Translations under genes and position numbers: made by a program | From: Chitinophaga terrae (ex Kim and Jung 2007) | GTDB lineage: Bacteria > Bacteroidota > Bacteroidia > Chitinophagales > Chitinophagaceae | DNA length: 64,000 bases | Assembly: GCF_900107795.1 (NCBI RefSeq) | Contig: NZ_FNRL01000011.1 | Location: forward strand, 1-64,000 | Direction: 5' to 3' | Shown: positions 42,986-52,416 of the stretch, one piece after another | Layout of the letters: each line of letters begins with the position of its first letter | Numbering within the stretch: position 1 is the first letter of the stretch | The notes under the pieces: generated by a model | Seen by the model: only the letters and a program-made list of their open reading frames with translations | The model's database searches: none | Told to the model about the DNA's origin: nothing

Positions 42986-43942
42986 TTACTGATAATGATC
43001 ATGTAATTCTTTTACCAGGTCAGAGATGGCTGTTTTTAGTTCCTGGGGTTCCCTTACTTCTGCGCTTCTGCCAAGCATCAGCAGCCAGCGGGCGAAATAC
43101 GACAAATGAGGCTGGAGGAAGGTTAATTCCGTTTTATTACCTACCACTGTTTCTTCCATAAGCCCGAAGTAATACTTCTGATCGTGCACAAACCGCATAA
43201 CCTCATTGTCTATTGCGATCTTCACCAGGTAAGAAGGAGCTTCTTCTTTATTTCTCCTCTCTTCCAGGTAGGTTTGTAAAGAAGGGTGATTATTACGGTT
43301 ATAAGAGTGGGAAAGGATGGTCAGTTTCCTGATCCTGTCTATCCGGAAGTCGCGGTACCCTTGTCTTAAACGGCAATAAGCGATCAAGTGCCAGTAGTTG
43401 CTGGTGTAGAAGATGCCAATAGGCTCTACTTCCCTGGCGCTATCCTGGTTTTGAAGAGAATAATAGTCGATCTTAATGACATGGTTGGTACCCAGGGCCT
43501 GTTGTATCTCCGTGAGGAAGCGGTTAGGGAACTGCATATCCTCGAACTGGGGCCGGGCCCTGAGTACGGCAATATTGTCGTCAAGGGTTTCCAGGTAGTC
43601 TTTTTCGGCGCCCCGGAGTACAGACCGGATCTTTTCCATTGCCAACCCAAACTGTTTGCGATTGCTGATGTCGCTGAACTGGGCCATCAGCTTCTCACCT
43701 GTCAGCAGCGCAGCGGCCTCTTCTTTGGAGAACATGATAGGGGGCAGATGGTAGCCATCCACTATATAATAACCGGTGCCAGCTTCCGCTCCAATGGGCA
43801 CGCCGGCCTCCTGCAAGGCTTTAACATCCCGGTACACGGTACGCAAGCTGATGTTGAAACGGTCGGAGATTTCGGCAGCCTTAACAATTTTTTTACCCTG
43901 AAGCTGGATTAAAATAGCAGTCAGACGGTCAATACGATTCAT
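42986..43942 (-). CDS. YafY-type transcriptional regulator (HTH plus WYL domain)
   Basis: A 318-residue regulator with an N-terminal winged helix (MNRIDRLTAILIQLQGKKIVKAAEISDRFNISLRTVYRDVKALQEAG) and a C-terminal WYL domain (EPIGIFYTSNYWHLIAYCRLRQGYRDFRIDRIRKL near residue 172). WYL domains sense ligands or nucleic-acid fragments. The next gene downstream (GyrI-like) may be co-transcribed; the gap is 76 bases. No target is visible. Confidence 0.9.
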   Translation of the reverse strand: MNRIDRLTAILIQLQGKKIVKAAEISDRFNISLRTVYRDVKALQEAGVPIGAEAGTGYYIVDGYHLPPIMFSKEEAAALLTGEKLMAQFSDISNRKQFGLAMEKIRSVLRGAEKDYLETLDDNIAVLRARPQFEDMQFPNRFLTEIQQALGTNHVIKIDYYSLQNQDSAREVEPIGIFYTSNYWHLIAYCRLRQGYRDFRIDRIRKLTILSHSYNRNNHPSLQTYLEERRNKEEAPSYLVKIAIDNEVMRFVHDQKYYFGLMEETVVGNKTELTFLQPHLSYFARWLLMLGRSAEVREPQELKTAISDLVKELHDHYQ

Positions 43943-44143
43943 GGAATTGCTTATTTTCGCCTACTAATTTCGGGCGTAAAAATTATTTTCAGAATTTTTT
44001 TGTTGCCGATTAAACTTTTGAAATAGCAGAAGGTCTTATATACGACGTCTCCCAACCAGCACGGCAAAAGAGGTAAAGACAATTGACGAAGAGGGAGATC
44101 TCTAAAAACGATGCTACAGTACAGAATATAGGTTAAATGGTAA

Positions 44144-44176
44144 GTCCCTGCAATTTCTTGCGGGGACCTGTTTTTT
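44144..44176 (+). terminator. Plus-strand terminator in a minus-strand gene region
   Basis: GTCCCTGCAA pairs over ten positions with TTGCGGGGAC across the loop TTTC, and a T-run follows on the plus strand only. Both flanking genes are on the minus strand, so the terminator has no annotated gene to serve; a small plus-strand RNA upstream is possible. Confidence 0.6.
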
Positions 44177-44186
44177 AAGCCCTTCC

Positions 44187-45221
44187 CTAGTAACTCATCT
44201 CGTTTAGCTTCACTTTACCCCTGAAGGTCCAGAACAGGAAAGTTGTATATCCTATTACCATAGGCGTTCCGATAGCAGCTATCAATAACATGATCTTAAG
44301 CGATTTTGCAGAGGAAGCGGCGGCATAGATACTGATGCTGTACGCCGGGTCGATAGTCGAAATGACGATATTCGGGAACAGCCCCACTGCAAACAGGATC
44401 AATAAACAGGCAGTGATAATACAGGAGAACAGGAAAGCGGTAAAGTATTTCCTGGCATCAATATTCCTTTTAATATTCAGGAGCGTCAGCACGGCCCCTA
44501 AAGGGATTGCAAAAAGCTCCGGGTACGCTTTAAAACGGGCGGTCATATGAGGCACATAGATCAGTGTGGCCATCGACGTTAGTATGAAGCAAAGAATGAA
44601 GAACTTGCTGCAATTGTTCACAATCACCGTCAATTTTGTATAAAGCCTGTGCTCTGTTTTCATCACCAGGTAAATAGCTCCATGGAGCATGAATAATGAT
44701 AAGGTGGTAACTGCTATCAGGATAGCATAAGGATTGAAGAAGGTCAGCAGGTTGCCTGTAAATTCATGTTCCTTGTTAATAGGCAGGCCATGGATCAGGT
44801 TTCCCAACACCAGGCCCAGTAACAGGGTGATAGCTGTACTGGAAACTGTATAACTGATATCCCACATTTTACGCCACCATTTCCAGGGTTCCTTACTCCG
44901 GAATTCTATAGAGATAGCCCTGAAGATCAGCGCTACCAGGAACAGCATGAAGGGAATATAAAAGGTAGATAATACAACGCCATACACCAGCGGGAAGCCG
45001 GCGAACAAAGCGCCCCCGGCAATTACCAGCCAAACTTCATTTCCATCCCAGACAGGGCCTATAGCATTCAAAGCAAGCCGCCTGCTTTCTTCCTTGTTAA
45101 AGAAAAGATGTAAAGAACCGGCGCCAAGGTCAAATCCGTCTAACACTCCATATCCTGTTATCAAACCGCCAATTACAAGGAACCACCAGGTTGGAAGGTC
45201 TAATCCAAGTATTGTTTCCAT
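44187..45221 (-). CDS. cydB: Cytochrome bd oxidase subunit II
   Basis: A 344-residue membrane subunit of the bd-type quinol oxidase that reduces oxygen with high affinity. Features are the opening WWFLVIGGLITGYGVLDGFDLGAGSL and VWDGNEVWLVIAGGALFAGFP near residue 53, with nine hydrophobic segments. It starts 4 bases after the end of cydA, so both are one operon. No cydX, cydC or cydD gene is seen nearby. Confidence 0.95.
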   Translation of the reverse strand: METILGLDLPTWWFLVIGGLITGYGVLDGFDLGAGSLHLFFNKEESRRLALNAIGPVWDGNEVWLVIAGGALFAGFPLVYGVVLSTFYIPFMLFLVALIFRAISIEFRSKEPWKWWRKMWDISYTVSSTAITLLLGLVLGNLIHGLPINKEHEFTGNLLTFFNPYAILIAVTTLSLFMLHGAIYLVMKTEHRLYTKLTVIVNNCSKFFILCFILTSMATLIYVPHMTARFKAYPELFAIPLGAVLTLLNIKRNIDARKYFTAFLFSCIITACLLILFAVGLFPNIVISTIDPAYSISIYAAASSAKSLKIMLLIAAIGTPMVIGYTTFLFWTFRGKVKLNEMSY

Positions 45222-45225
45222 GCTG

Positions 45226-46617
45226 TTATAATTTTGTAGGATGAAAGGTTATATTATCGTGATAATAGCCATCGTATTCGCTTTCCGCGTGTTCAGATAT
45301 ATCTGGCCCATGCTGTATTTTCCTGTTAAGCAGGTAGATGAACAAAGCGAACAATACTACATATACAAAGGTGAAAAGGATCAACGAGAACATCACCTGG
45401 TCTGCTGTTACCTTTTTGGAAAGCGCGTCTGACGTTTTCAGTAATTTATATACCACCCAGGGCTGGCGGCCTACTTCAGCAGCATACCATCCTACCTGGT
45501 TAGCGATCTGGGGCAATAACACCGACCAGCAGAATATGATCATCAGCCAGCGTTTATTGAACAGTTTGTTTTTCCATAAAAGAACTACTCCAAATATGGT
45601 GAGCGCTATTAACGCCACGCCTATACTGATCATAATATGGTACATCTGGAAAACGAAGTTCACTGCAGTAGGTCTTTCTTCTTTTGGCGTAGCATTTAAA
45701 CCCTGTACAGGCGCAGAAAAGCTGTTGTGTGTAAGGAATGATAAACCTCCCGGAATTTTGATGCCGGTAGTTTTCTCCGCTTTATTGTCAACCCATCCTA
45801 CTATATACATTGGTGCAACAGCAGAACTATCGTAATGCCCTTCCATTGCCGCCAGTTTTTCGGGTTGGTATTTACTTACGTAATGCGCAGAACGATGACC
45901 TGTGAAAAGCTGCAATAACGCAGCAACAGCGGCTACGCTTAAACCAACTTTAAACATTGCCTGGGCATGTTTGATATGCCTTTCTTTCAGTATATACCAG
46001 GCGCCCACGCTGATCACCAGGAAAGAACCGGCGAGGAATGCGCCTATAATAACATGCGAAAAACGATCAACGGAAGAAGGATTTAAAACCATTTCCCAGA
46101 AATCTGTTACAACGGCCCTGGCTTTCAGGCCTTCGCCTTCTATCCTGAAGCCGGCGGGCGTTTGCTGCCAGGAGTTGGCGATCACGATCCAGAGCGCAGA
46201 GAAGATAGAACCCAGCGCCACCATGCAGGTAGAGAAGAAATGGACCCCTTTGTTTACTTTGTTCCAGCCAAAGAGCAATACGCCAAGGAAAGCCGATTCC
46301 ATCGCAAATGCAAAGATGCCTTCTGCCGCCAGCGCACTGCCAAAAATATCGCCTACATAATGAGAATAAGTAGCCCAGTTGGTACCGAATTCAAATTCCA
46401 TGACGATACCTGTTGCTACCCCGATACCAAATATCAGGGCAAATATCTTTATCCAGAACCTGGTAATGTCTTTGTACAGCAACAGTCCCGTTTTCAGGTA
46501 TAACCCTTCCATGATCACAAGGCAAACCCCTAATCCTATACTCAACGGGGGATAGATATAGTGAAACGCAATGGTAAAGGCGAATTGTATCCTTGAAAGT
46601 ATTTCTACGGAAGGCAT
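45226..46617 (-). CDS. cydA: Cytochrome bd oxidase subunit I
   Basis: A 463-residue heme-bearing subunit. The high-spin heme ligand is in the FTIAFHYIYPPLSIGLG segment near residue 18, and the quinol site includes KYQPEKLAAMEGHYD near residue 252. The Q-loop after this is short, so it is likely the short-loop form. It is the first gene of the cydAB operon, with a promoter motif at 46636-46643. Confidence 0.95.
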   Translation of the reverse strand: MPSVEILSRIQFAFTIAFHYIYPPLSIGLGVCLVIMEGLYLKTGLLLYKDITRFWIKIFALIFGIGVATGIVMEFEFGTNWATYSHYVGDIFGSALAAEGIFAFAMESAFLGVLLFGWNKVNKGVHFFSTCMVALGSIFSALWIVIANSWQQTPAGFRIEGEGLKARAVVTDFWEMVLNPSSVDRFSHVIIGAFLAGSFLVISVGAWYILKERHIKHAQAMFKVGLSVAAVAALLQLFTGHRSAHYVSKYQPEKLAAMEGHYDSSAVAPMYIVGWVDNKAEKTTGIKIPGGLSFLTHNSFSAPVQGLNATPKEERPTAVNFVFQMYHIMISIGVALIALTIFGVVLLWKNKLFNKRWLMIIFCWSVLLPQIANQVGWYAAEVGRQPWVVYKLLKTSDALSKKVTADQVMFSLILFTFVYVVLFALFIYLLNRKIQHGPDISEHAESEYDGYYHDNITFHPTKL

Positions 46618-46635
46618 AAACTTGAATTATTGTTA

Positions 46636-46643
46636 CAAAGGTA
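46636..46643 (-). promoter_or_regulatory. Bacteroidota -7 element for cydAB
   Basis: On the minus strand this reads TACCTTTG, an exact TAnnTTTG match, 18 bases before the cydA ATG. No clear -33 box was seen. Confidence 0.5.
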
Positions 46644-46712
46644 GCAGGTGTATTAATCCATGAACCTGATGTTTATCATGTATTAATATAAATATAATGT
46701 TTCTACTCCTTT

Positions 46713-46909
46713 TTTCACGCAGAGGTTTCACGCAGAGAGGCATAAGAAGCAAAGAGGCATAAGATATTTTTTTAAAGAAAATAAGAAAGCAAAGAAGGAA
46801 ATTATGTTATATAATCTCACCTCTTTGCTTTCTTAATATTCGCTCAGATCAAAAAAATCTTATGCCTCTTTGCTTCTTATGCCTCTCTGCGTGAAACCTC
46901 CGCGTGAAA
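46713..46909. repeat. Long palindromic intergenic repeat, copy B
   Basis: Two 53-nt arms (46713-46765 and 46857-46909) are inverted copies with one mismatch, separated by 91 bases. They hold AAGAAGCAAAGAGGCATAAG, the same core as copies A and C. The right arm ends directly beside the jetC stop codon (46910-46912). The stretch from 46618 to 46909 has no gene; it holds this element and the cydA promoter. Confidence 0.9.
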
Positions 46910-49900
46910 TCAAGACAAGGCCGCCATTGATTCGAATTCTTTTTTGCGTTCTATGTATTCTTCCATCGTGAAGTTGTATACAACGGAATCGCGTTTGTTC
47001 TTGTTCGCAACAAAATGGCAGGCATGTATATACGGTTCTGCGATATTCAGTTTATCTAACGGCGTAACTACCAGTAGCTGGAGGTTCAGCTGGCCGCAGT
47101 ATTCCATCAGGTAATGGCTTTTCTCAGGGTCGAGCTTACTGAAAGCTTCATCCACTGTAATGAACCGTAAACTGCGGTGCTGGCGGTTGGCTTCATTGAT
47201 GCCAAACTGGTAGGCGATGGCAGCTCCCAGGATGGTATAAGTGAACTGGGCTTTTTCTCCACCCGATAAGCTGGCAGTATCTTCATAATATTTGAAGGCC
47301 CGGTTATCTGCAATGTAAAATTCCTTTGCCCCGAAATCCAGCCAGTTGCGGACGTCGGTTACTTTTCGTCTCCACGCTTCGTTCTGCTGCAATTCATCGA
47401 TCAACAATTTGATATTCTGGAAAAGTTGTTCGCCGTAAGCTTCATCTTTTTCCATATGGTATTTGTAGCTGTCAGGTACCGCGCCGCTCAGCTTCTCCTT
47501 GAAGTTGCGTATTTCAACATCCTTTACCATCCTGCATTCCAGTTGCAGGTAAGTATCCGGATTCTTGTTGAAGGTGATATTGCGCAGCGGTTCGTTCAGG
47601 TCGTCGATCACTTCGCGGATCAGGTCTTCCTGGCCGTATATCCATGCCCGGTAGTTGGTAATAGCGTTGAGCATGCTGGTATCCATGTATTTGCGGAAAC
47701 GTTCTTTATGCTCTATCAGGCGCTGGTATTTAATTCGCTCATATAAGGCCGTAAATTCGTCTAAATACTTCACATGAGGCTGAAGGTCAGTAACGTCGCC
47801 TAACCAGTCGGGATACAGGTCGTGGATCGATTTAGGAGGCATTACAAAAGCAGATAGCTGCCTGGTGATCTCAGATTCTTTATCGGTCGACAGGCGTAAT
47901 GCTTCCGTCATGGAAGTTCTCAGGCTTTCATCTGCCTTTTTCCTGTAAGCAGCCAACTGGGAAACTGTTTGCGCCGTTTCGGTAATGGCCAGGTCTGTAA
48001 GGAATTCCAGCGCTTTTTGCTGGGATGCATCGTCCAGTTTGTTGACCCGCAGTTGTTTGAAATAACGTTGTTTCTCTGCTGTTTTATCATCCAGCCGGCC
48101 TTTTTCCTGCAACATCTTTTCCTTTTCCTGCTCTTTGGCGGCAATGCTGGCAGTAGTTTCGTCGAGCTGTTCGCAGATCACCTGGTATTTGTCGCTGGTC
48201 TGCAATAACGCATTCTTTTCCCTGGTGAATGTTTCAATCACCTCGGCATGCGATTGCCAGTCTATTTCTGAATAATTGCGCAATGAAAGGAACGCGGTTA
48301 ACAGGGAGTGGTTGCCGGCAATACCTTTACGGGCTGTTTCAAGCTGTGAAATGCTGTGCTGCAGGGTTTCTATATTGGCATTGCATTCGTCCTGTTCCGT
48401 TTTCAGCAGGCGCAGTTTATTTTTATTGTTCCAGCCCAGCACGTAATTATTCTTTTGTCCACGGGCTGGTCTGTCGTCTTTTTCGTGGCGCGACGATTGC
48501 CTGATCAATCCATTTGAAGTGATGGCCTTTTTCGACTTGTTGAATACATCCATCTTGTCGGTACAGGTATAGTCGAACTGGTCGATTAACTGCTGCTCCA
48601 ACCATTCTTTAAATTCTGTGCCCGGTTTGATCTCGATTTTCTGCAGGAGGCTATCCTTTTCTGAAGGCATGCGCAGCATGGTATAGGATTGCTCTTCCAC
48701 TTTATGGTATACCAGCCGGGTTTGCAGGTTGTTTTCGTTGATGTATTTGTTGATATCCCTGATATAGTCTTCCGGTACCAGCAGGCGCAATGCAAAGTTG
48801 TGCAATACTTTTTCGATAGCGGCTTCCCAGTGGCTCTCGGAGCTTTTTACCCTGATCAGCTCTCCTGCAAACGGCAGCGCATCTTCTGAAATATCGAGCA
48901 TATCTGCCAGTTGCTGGCGGATGCGGATCAGTTCATAAGGGATGTTGTTTTTCCGGTTGAGGAAAGAGTCGATCTCTTCTTCGAGCCTTGCAGCTTCCGA
49001 TTGTTCGGCGGCCAGGCTGCTTTTATGATGGAAGATCTCTTCCTGTAAGGAATCTATTTGTTTATCCAGGCCGCTGAGTTGTTTTTCGGCCCTGGCAATG
49101 TTGTCGTGGAACCGCTGTTCGTCCGGCGATGCAGCGAGGTTTAGCCTTTCTGCCAGCTTATTGTATTCTTCCATTTTACTACGCTTGGCCTCCTGGGCTT
49201 TCAGTTCGTAGTGAATGGTCTTTTCCATGGAACGGAGCTGTTCATCTACGCTGTTATTGGCTTTCTGCGCTATCAGTTCATCTTTCCTGAGTTGCAGGGA
49301 TTTGAGCTGGTTGTTGATGGCAGTAAGATTGGTAGCTGTGAGTTCCTGTTCCTGTTGCAGTACCTGGAGTTCCTGTTCCAGCAGGTCTTTCTCCTGTTTA
49401 TTGAACCAGGCAGGGAGTATATCCTGAAGGTTTTGCAGTTCCCTGTTCCTTTCCTGCAACGCTTTCCATGCCTCCCGGTTTTCGATGATGGGTTCCAGCA
49501 TTTTCAGCTGTGTTTCATCTTTCTGGATGGCGCGGTGACTGGTGAGCAGGCTTTCGTAGTTCTCCCGTAGTTTGAGGAATTCGCCTTCGCTGTCTGTTTC
49601 ATCCAGCATCTGGCCGCGGATAAAAGAGTTCAGGTCGCCCAGTACTTTGATCCCTACCGTCTGGTTAAACAACGAGAGCGCTTTTTCGCTGCGCAGCCCG
49701 AAGATGTTGCTGAACAATGCAGAGTATTCCTTGAAGCTGTCGGTGATCTCGGTTTTTGGATATTCGAGGCGAAGTTTTTTCTTCCAGTCGCCTTTTACAT
49801 CAAATTTCCCGTTTCCGAAATGGTCGTTGATATTCAGTTTGTGCGGCGATACGATGAACTGGCGTTTCATTTCACCGGCGTACCATCTTACCTGCGCCAG

Positions 49901-50299
49901 CGTGATCTGGTGCATGGTTGCGGCATTGTAGAAGTAGGCCAGCAATACTGAATACGGGTTGTTTTCCTTGTGACGGAGTTGATCGGTTTTCGATTGCTGG
50001 GATTCTTCAGAGAATGTTTTCCCGTAGTATCCCCAGAAATACGATTCTTCTCCCCTGTCCTTCCTTTGTTCTGTACCGGATGACTGGTTATAGAAACGTT
50101 TATTGGAGGGCACAAGCAGTGTTAACAGGGCGTCGATGAGGGTAGTTTTACCGCTACCGTTAGCGCCGGTCAGCAGTGAAGTCTGACCATTGGTATTAAC
50201 ACGATATATTTTATTGTGAAAGGTTCCCCAGTTGTATATTTCAAAATACTGCAACCGGAATCCGCTTTCCTTGGCATCACTATTGAACAGGGTTGACAT
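46910..50299 (-). CDS. jetC: JetC-like SMC ATPase of a Wadjet/Mks-type system
   Basis: An 1129-residue SMC-like ATPase. Walker A is GANGSGKTTL (residues 45-54), followed by two long coiled coils with a middle hinge-like region, then the signature LSGGEKAQ (residues 1011-1018) and Walker B RFITVDEAF near residue 1045. The opening LQYFEIYNWGTFHNKIYRV is typical of JetC/MksB and other SbcC-like proteins. In Wadjet type I this ATPase extrudes plasmid DNA loops with JetA and JetB, and JetD cuts. Here the order jetA-jetB-jetC is complete and overlapping (20 bases with jetB), but no jetD follows. A palindromic repeat begins at the stop codon. Confidence 0.87.
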   Translation of the reverse strand: MSTLFNSDAKESGFRLQYFEIYNWGTFHNKIYRVNTNGQTSLLTGANGSGKTTLIDALLTLLVPSNKRFYNQSSGTEQRKDRGEESYFWGYYGKTFSEESQQSKTDQLRHKENNPYSVLLAYFYNAATMHQITLAQVRWYAGEMKRQFIVSPHKLNINDHFGNGKFDVKGDWKKKLRLEYPKTEITDSFKEYSALFSNIFGLRSEKALSLFNQTVGIKVLGDLNSFIRGQMLDETDSEGEFLKLRENYESLLTSHRAIQKDETQLKMLEPIIENREAWKALQERNRELQNLQDILPAWFNKQEKDLLEQELQVLQQEQELTATNLTAINNQLKSLQLRKDELIAQKANNSVDEQLRSMEKTIHYELKAQEAKRSKMEEYNKLAERLNLAASPDEQRFHDNIARAEKQLSGLDKQIDSLQEEIFHHKSSLAAEQSEAARLEEEIDSFLNRKNNIPYELIRIRQQLADMLDISEDALPFAGELIRVKSSESHWEAAIEKVLHNFALRLLVPEDYIRDINKYINENNLQTRLVYHKVEEQSYTMLRMPSEKDSLLQKIEIKPGTEFKEWLEQQLIDQFDYTCTDKMDVFNKSKKAITSNGLIRQSSRHEKDDRPARGQKNNYVLGWNNKNKLRLLKTEQDECNANIETLQHSISQLETARKGIAGNHSLLTAFLSLRNYSEIDWQSHAEVIETFTREKNALLQTSDKYQVICEQLDETTASIAAKEQEKEKMLQEKGRLDDKTAEKQRYFKQLRVNKLDDASQQKALEFLTDLAITETAQTVSQLAAYRKKADESLRTSMTEALRLSTDKESEITRQLSAFVMPPKSIHDLYPDWLGDVTDLQPHVKYLDEFTALYERIKYQRLIEHKERFRKYMDTSMLNAITNYRAWIYGQEDLIREVIDDLNEPLRNITFNKNPDTYLQLECRMVKDVEIRNFKEKLSGAVPDSYKYHMEKDEAYGEQLFQNIKLLIDELQQNEAWRRKVTDVRNWLDFGAKEFYIADNRAFKYYEDTASLSGGEKAQFTYTILGAAIAYQFGINEANRQHRSLRFITVDEAFSKLDPEKSHYLMEYCGQLNLQLLVVTPLDKLNIAEPYIHACHFVANKNKRDSVVYNFTMEEYIERKKEFESMAALS

Positions 50300-50873
50300 G
50301 CAGTTTTAATTTTGATTTGATCTCTTCCAGTTTTTCGTTATTTACCAGCGCTTTGATGATCCTCTTAACTTCGTATTGCTGTAATTCTTTATTGACAGCA
50401 TCTTCCCGTGTTACTTTCAGGACGCCTACATTGAGCAGGCTGTTGATAGGTTTGTTAAGGTCTTTAAGCAGTTTTGACCGGTTATGCCGGTCTTTAAAGA
50501 AGATGGCCAGCCGTTCTTTGATCTCTTTTTGCGTGAGGAACAACCTGGTGCCGCTTCCTTTAATATCAAATTCGTCGAGGGCTTCCCTGAGCACGATGCA
50601 GAGCAGGGTTGCCTCGTAGGTGAGCCGGGTTTTCCTCATAAGTCTTGGCAGCGGCTTATCGGCAAGGCTTTCGTCTGCTTCCGGCTGAACGATGCGGGCA
50701 AAGCCGTCGCTTTCGCTGATCACCAGTTGCAGGCCTACCTGTTGCAGGTATTTGCTTAATTCCGTTTGCCAGCCCAGGAGGTCTTTCCAGTAAGTTTTAT
50801 CTTCTTCGTAAATGGGTCCCTGCATGAGTTTCAGGAACACGTGTGCAAAGGGCGATGTATTTTTTTCGGCCAT
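50280..50873 (-). CDS. jetB: JetB-like DUF4194 protein
   Basis: A 197-residue protein matching the small winged-helix (KITE/MksE-like) partner of the JetC ATPase, the DUF4194 family. Visible blocks are TYEATLLCIVLREALDEFDI near residue 88, LTQKEIKERLAIFFKDRHNRSKLLKDLNKPINSLLNVGVLK near residue 114 and the ending VKRIIKALVNNEKLEEIKSKL. Its start follows jetA with a 3-base gap and its end overlaps jetC by 20 bases, so it is the middle gene of a tight operon. Confidence 0.85.
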   Translation of the reverse strand: MAEKNTSPFAHVFLKLMQGPIYEEDKTYWKDLLGWQTELSKYLQQVGLQLVISESDGFARIVQPEADESLADKPLPRLMRKTRLTYEATLLCIVLREALDEFDIKGSGTRLFLTQKEIKERLAIFFKDRHNRSKLLKDLNKPINSLLNVGVLKVTREDAVNKELQQYEVKRIIKALVNNEKLEEIKSKLKLHVNPVQ

Positions 50874-50876
50874 AAA

Positions 50877-52340
50877 TTAGTTTTGAGCATTGGTGAACAG
50901 TACCATAGGCATATTGATGGTACGGTTACCGAGGGTCACCGGGTCTGGTGTTTCAAGAATGATGTGATGCGAAGACTGGCTGGCGATGGAGAAATAGGTG
51001 ATCAGTTCTGTCAGTCCTTTTTCTGCTCCATAAACTTCTACCAGTTCTTTCAGGCTCACTTGTTTTTTATTTTCCAGCTGGGTGGCGATCCTGTTTTCCA
51101 GCAATGTTCTGTCGATATTGAACTGGTTGAACAGGGCCTGGAGGTCGGATGCTTCGAAATCGTTGCCGCCAAGGCCGTCCGGGAAGGTTACCTGCAGGTT
51201 AGGTTTCTTTTCTTCTGCAAGATCCCAGCGGTCGAAGAGGTCGATTTCCGGATCGCTTTCCAGGTCGATGAAAAACTCGTCGCCTGGTGGTTGGTCCAGC
51301 GACTGGAAGGCCAGTTGCCTGATATCATTGATCAGTTCCATGGCCTTGCGGTGTTCGGTGAAGTTGGTTTCGCTGAGTACGCGGCTCAGTTTATCGCTTA
51401 GCTTCTTGTTGGCATCTATCACTTTTTTACCGGAGGCATGGAGGTATTGTTTGAGTTTTTTCAGGAAGCGGTCATTTTTATATTCAATGTTCCTGTCTTC
51501 CAGCAGCTCATAGAGTTTTTCTATCAGCATTCTCATTTCATCCTGTTTCTTTTCATCCATCAGGAATTCCCAGAACGAATAGAAGCTTTTTCCCTGGTCT
51601 TTTTCCCTGAGCGCTTCGAAAGAATCGAGGGTATAGGCCAGGAGGGTGCCTTTGGCGATGTCTCTTTCGCTTTGTTTGCGGTAGATCTCCTGGGTGATCT
51701 GTTCAAAGTTCTGTTCTACTTCCTTAAAGTCGCTGAGCAGTTCGCGCGACATGCGGTTTACATCGTAGAACCTCTCTTTGATCTGGGTATCGTCGAACAC
51801 CTGGACTTTGCCTGAAATGGTGATGGCTTTGATCTCCTGTTCTATCTCGAATTTTTTTCTTTCCAGTTCCTGTATCCTTTGCTGGGGATCTTTATTGCTT
51901 TGATCTACCAGTTCTTTGACCTTGGAGAAGATATCTTTGAAGCGGCTTTCGGTACCTACGAATTCCCGTTTTTGAAGGGTAGAGATCCAGTGCATTACTT
52001 TTTCCATGTCGCTGCTTAGTTCATGGATATCTACGCCGTCGTCGTCGGGGTATTTCCGGAGAAAGCCTTTATTGCTCCATTGTTCTATGTATTTCCTGGC
52101 TTTTTCGTCGTCGTTGTCCAGCAGGCTGCTGGCATCTATTTCGTCGTCGGTTGCCTTGTAGCCGGTCATGCCCAGGTAATCTGATAACCTTGTTACCAGT
52201 TCTACGTTTGATATGGTTGTCTGATTTTTTTCTTTAAAGGTGTAATGAAAAAATGACAGCATCAAAGGGGCGCTACGGGCCCTTAAAATTCTCAGAGTTA
52301 CCGATTGGGCGTATAGATTACAAAGTTGTTCATACGTCAT
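50877..52340 (-). CDS. jetA: JetA-like DUF3375 protein (kleisin of a Wadjet/Mks-type system)
   Basis: A 487-residue protein of the DUF3375 family, the kleisin-like JetA/MksF subunit that bridges the ATPase heads. The N-terminal part has LRARSAPLMLSFFHYTFKEKN and VELVTRLSDYLG, followed by a coiled coil around residues 160-200 (QRIQELERKKFEIEQEIKAI), the FLMDEKKQDEMRMLIEKLYELL region near residue 275, and a C-terminal winged-helix part with SLKELVEVYGAEKGLTELITYF. The frame is open back to 52472, overlapping the end of the bestrophin gene, but the ATG at 52340 (MTYEQLCNLY) matches the family start. It is the first gene of the operon. Confidence 0.85.
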   Translation of the reverse strand: MTYEQLCNLYAQSVTLRILRARSAPLMLSFFHYTFKEKNQTTISNVELVTRLSDYLGMTGYKATDDEIDASSLLDNDDEKARKYIEQWSNKGFLRKYPDDDGVDIHELSSDMEKVMHWISTLQKREFVGTESRFKDIFSKVKELVDQSNKDPQQRIQELERKKFEIEQEIKAITISGKVQVFDDTQIKERFYDVNRMSRELLSDFKEVEQNFEQITQEIYRKQSERDIAKGTLLAYTLDSFEALREKDQGKSFYSFWEFLMDEKKQDEMRMLIEKLYELLEDRNIEYKNDRFLKKLKQYLHASGKKVIDANKKLSDKLSRVLSETNFTEHRKAMELINDIRQLAFQSLDQPPGDEFFIDLESDPEIDLFDRWDLAEEKKPNLQVTFPDGLGGNDFEASDLQALFNQFNIDRTLLENRIATQLENKKQVSLKELVEVYGAEKGLTELITYFSIASQSSHHIILETPDPVTLGNRTINMPMVLFTNAQN

Positions 52341-52416
52341 ATACTGTAAAAATAGGAAATTACGAATTACTAAAAAGCAATCCGTCATCTGCGTATAGTC
52401 TTCAGGGTGGCTATGC

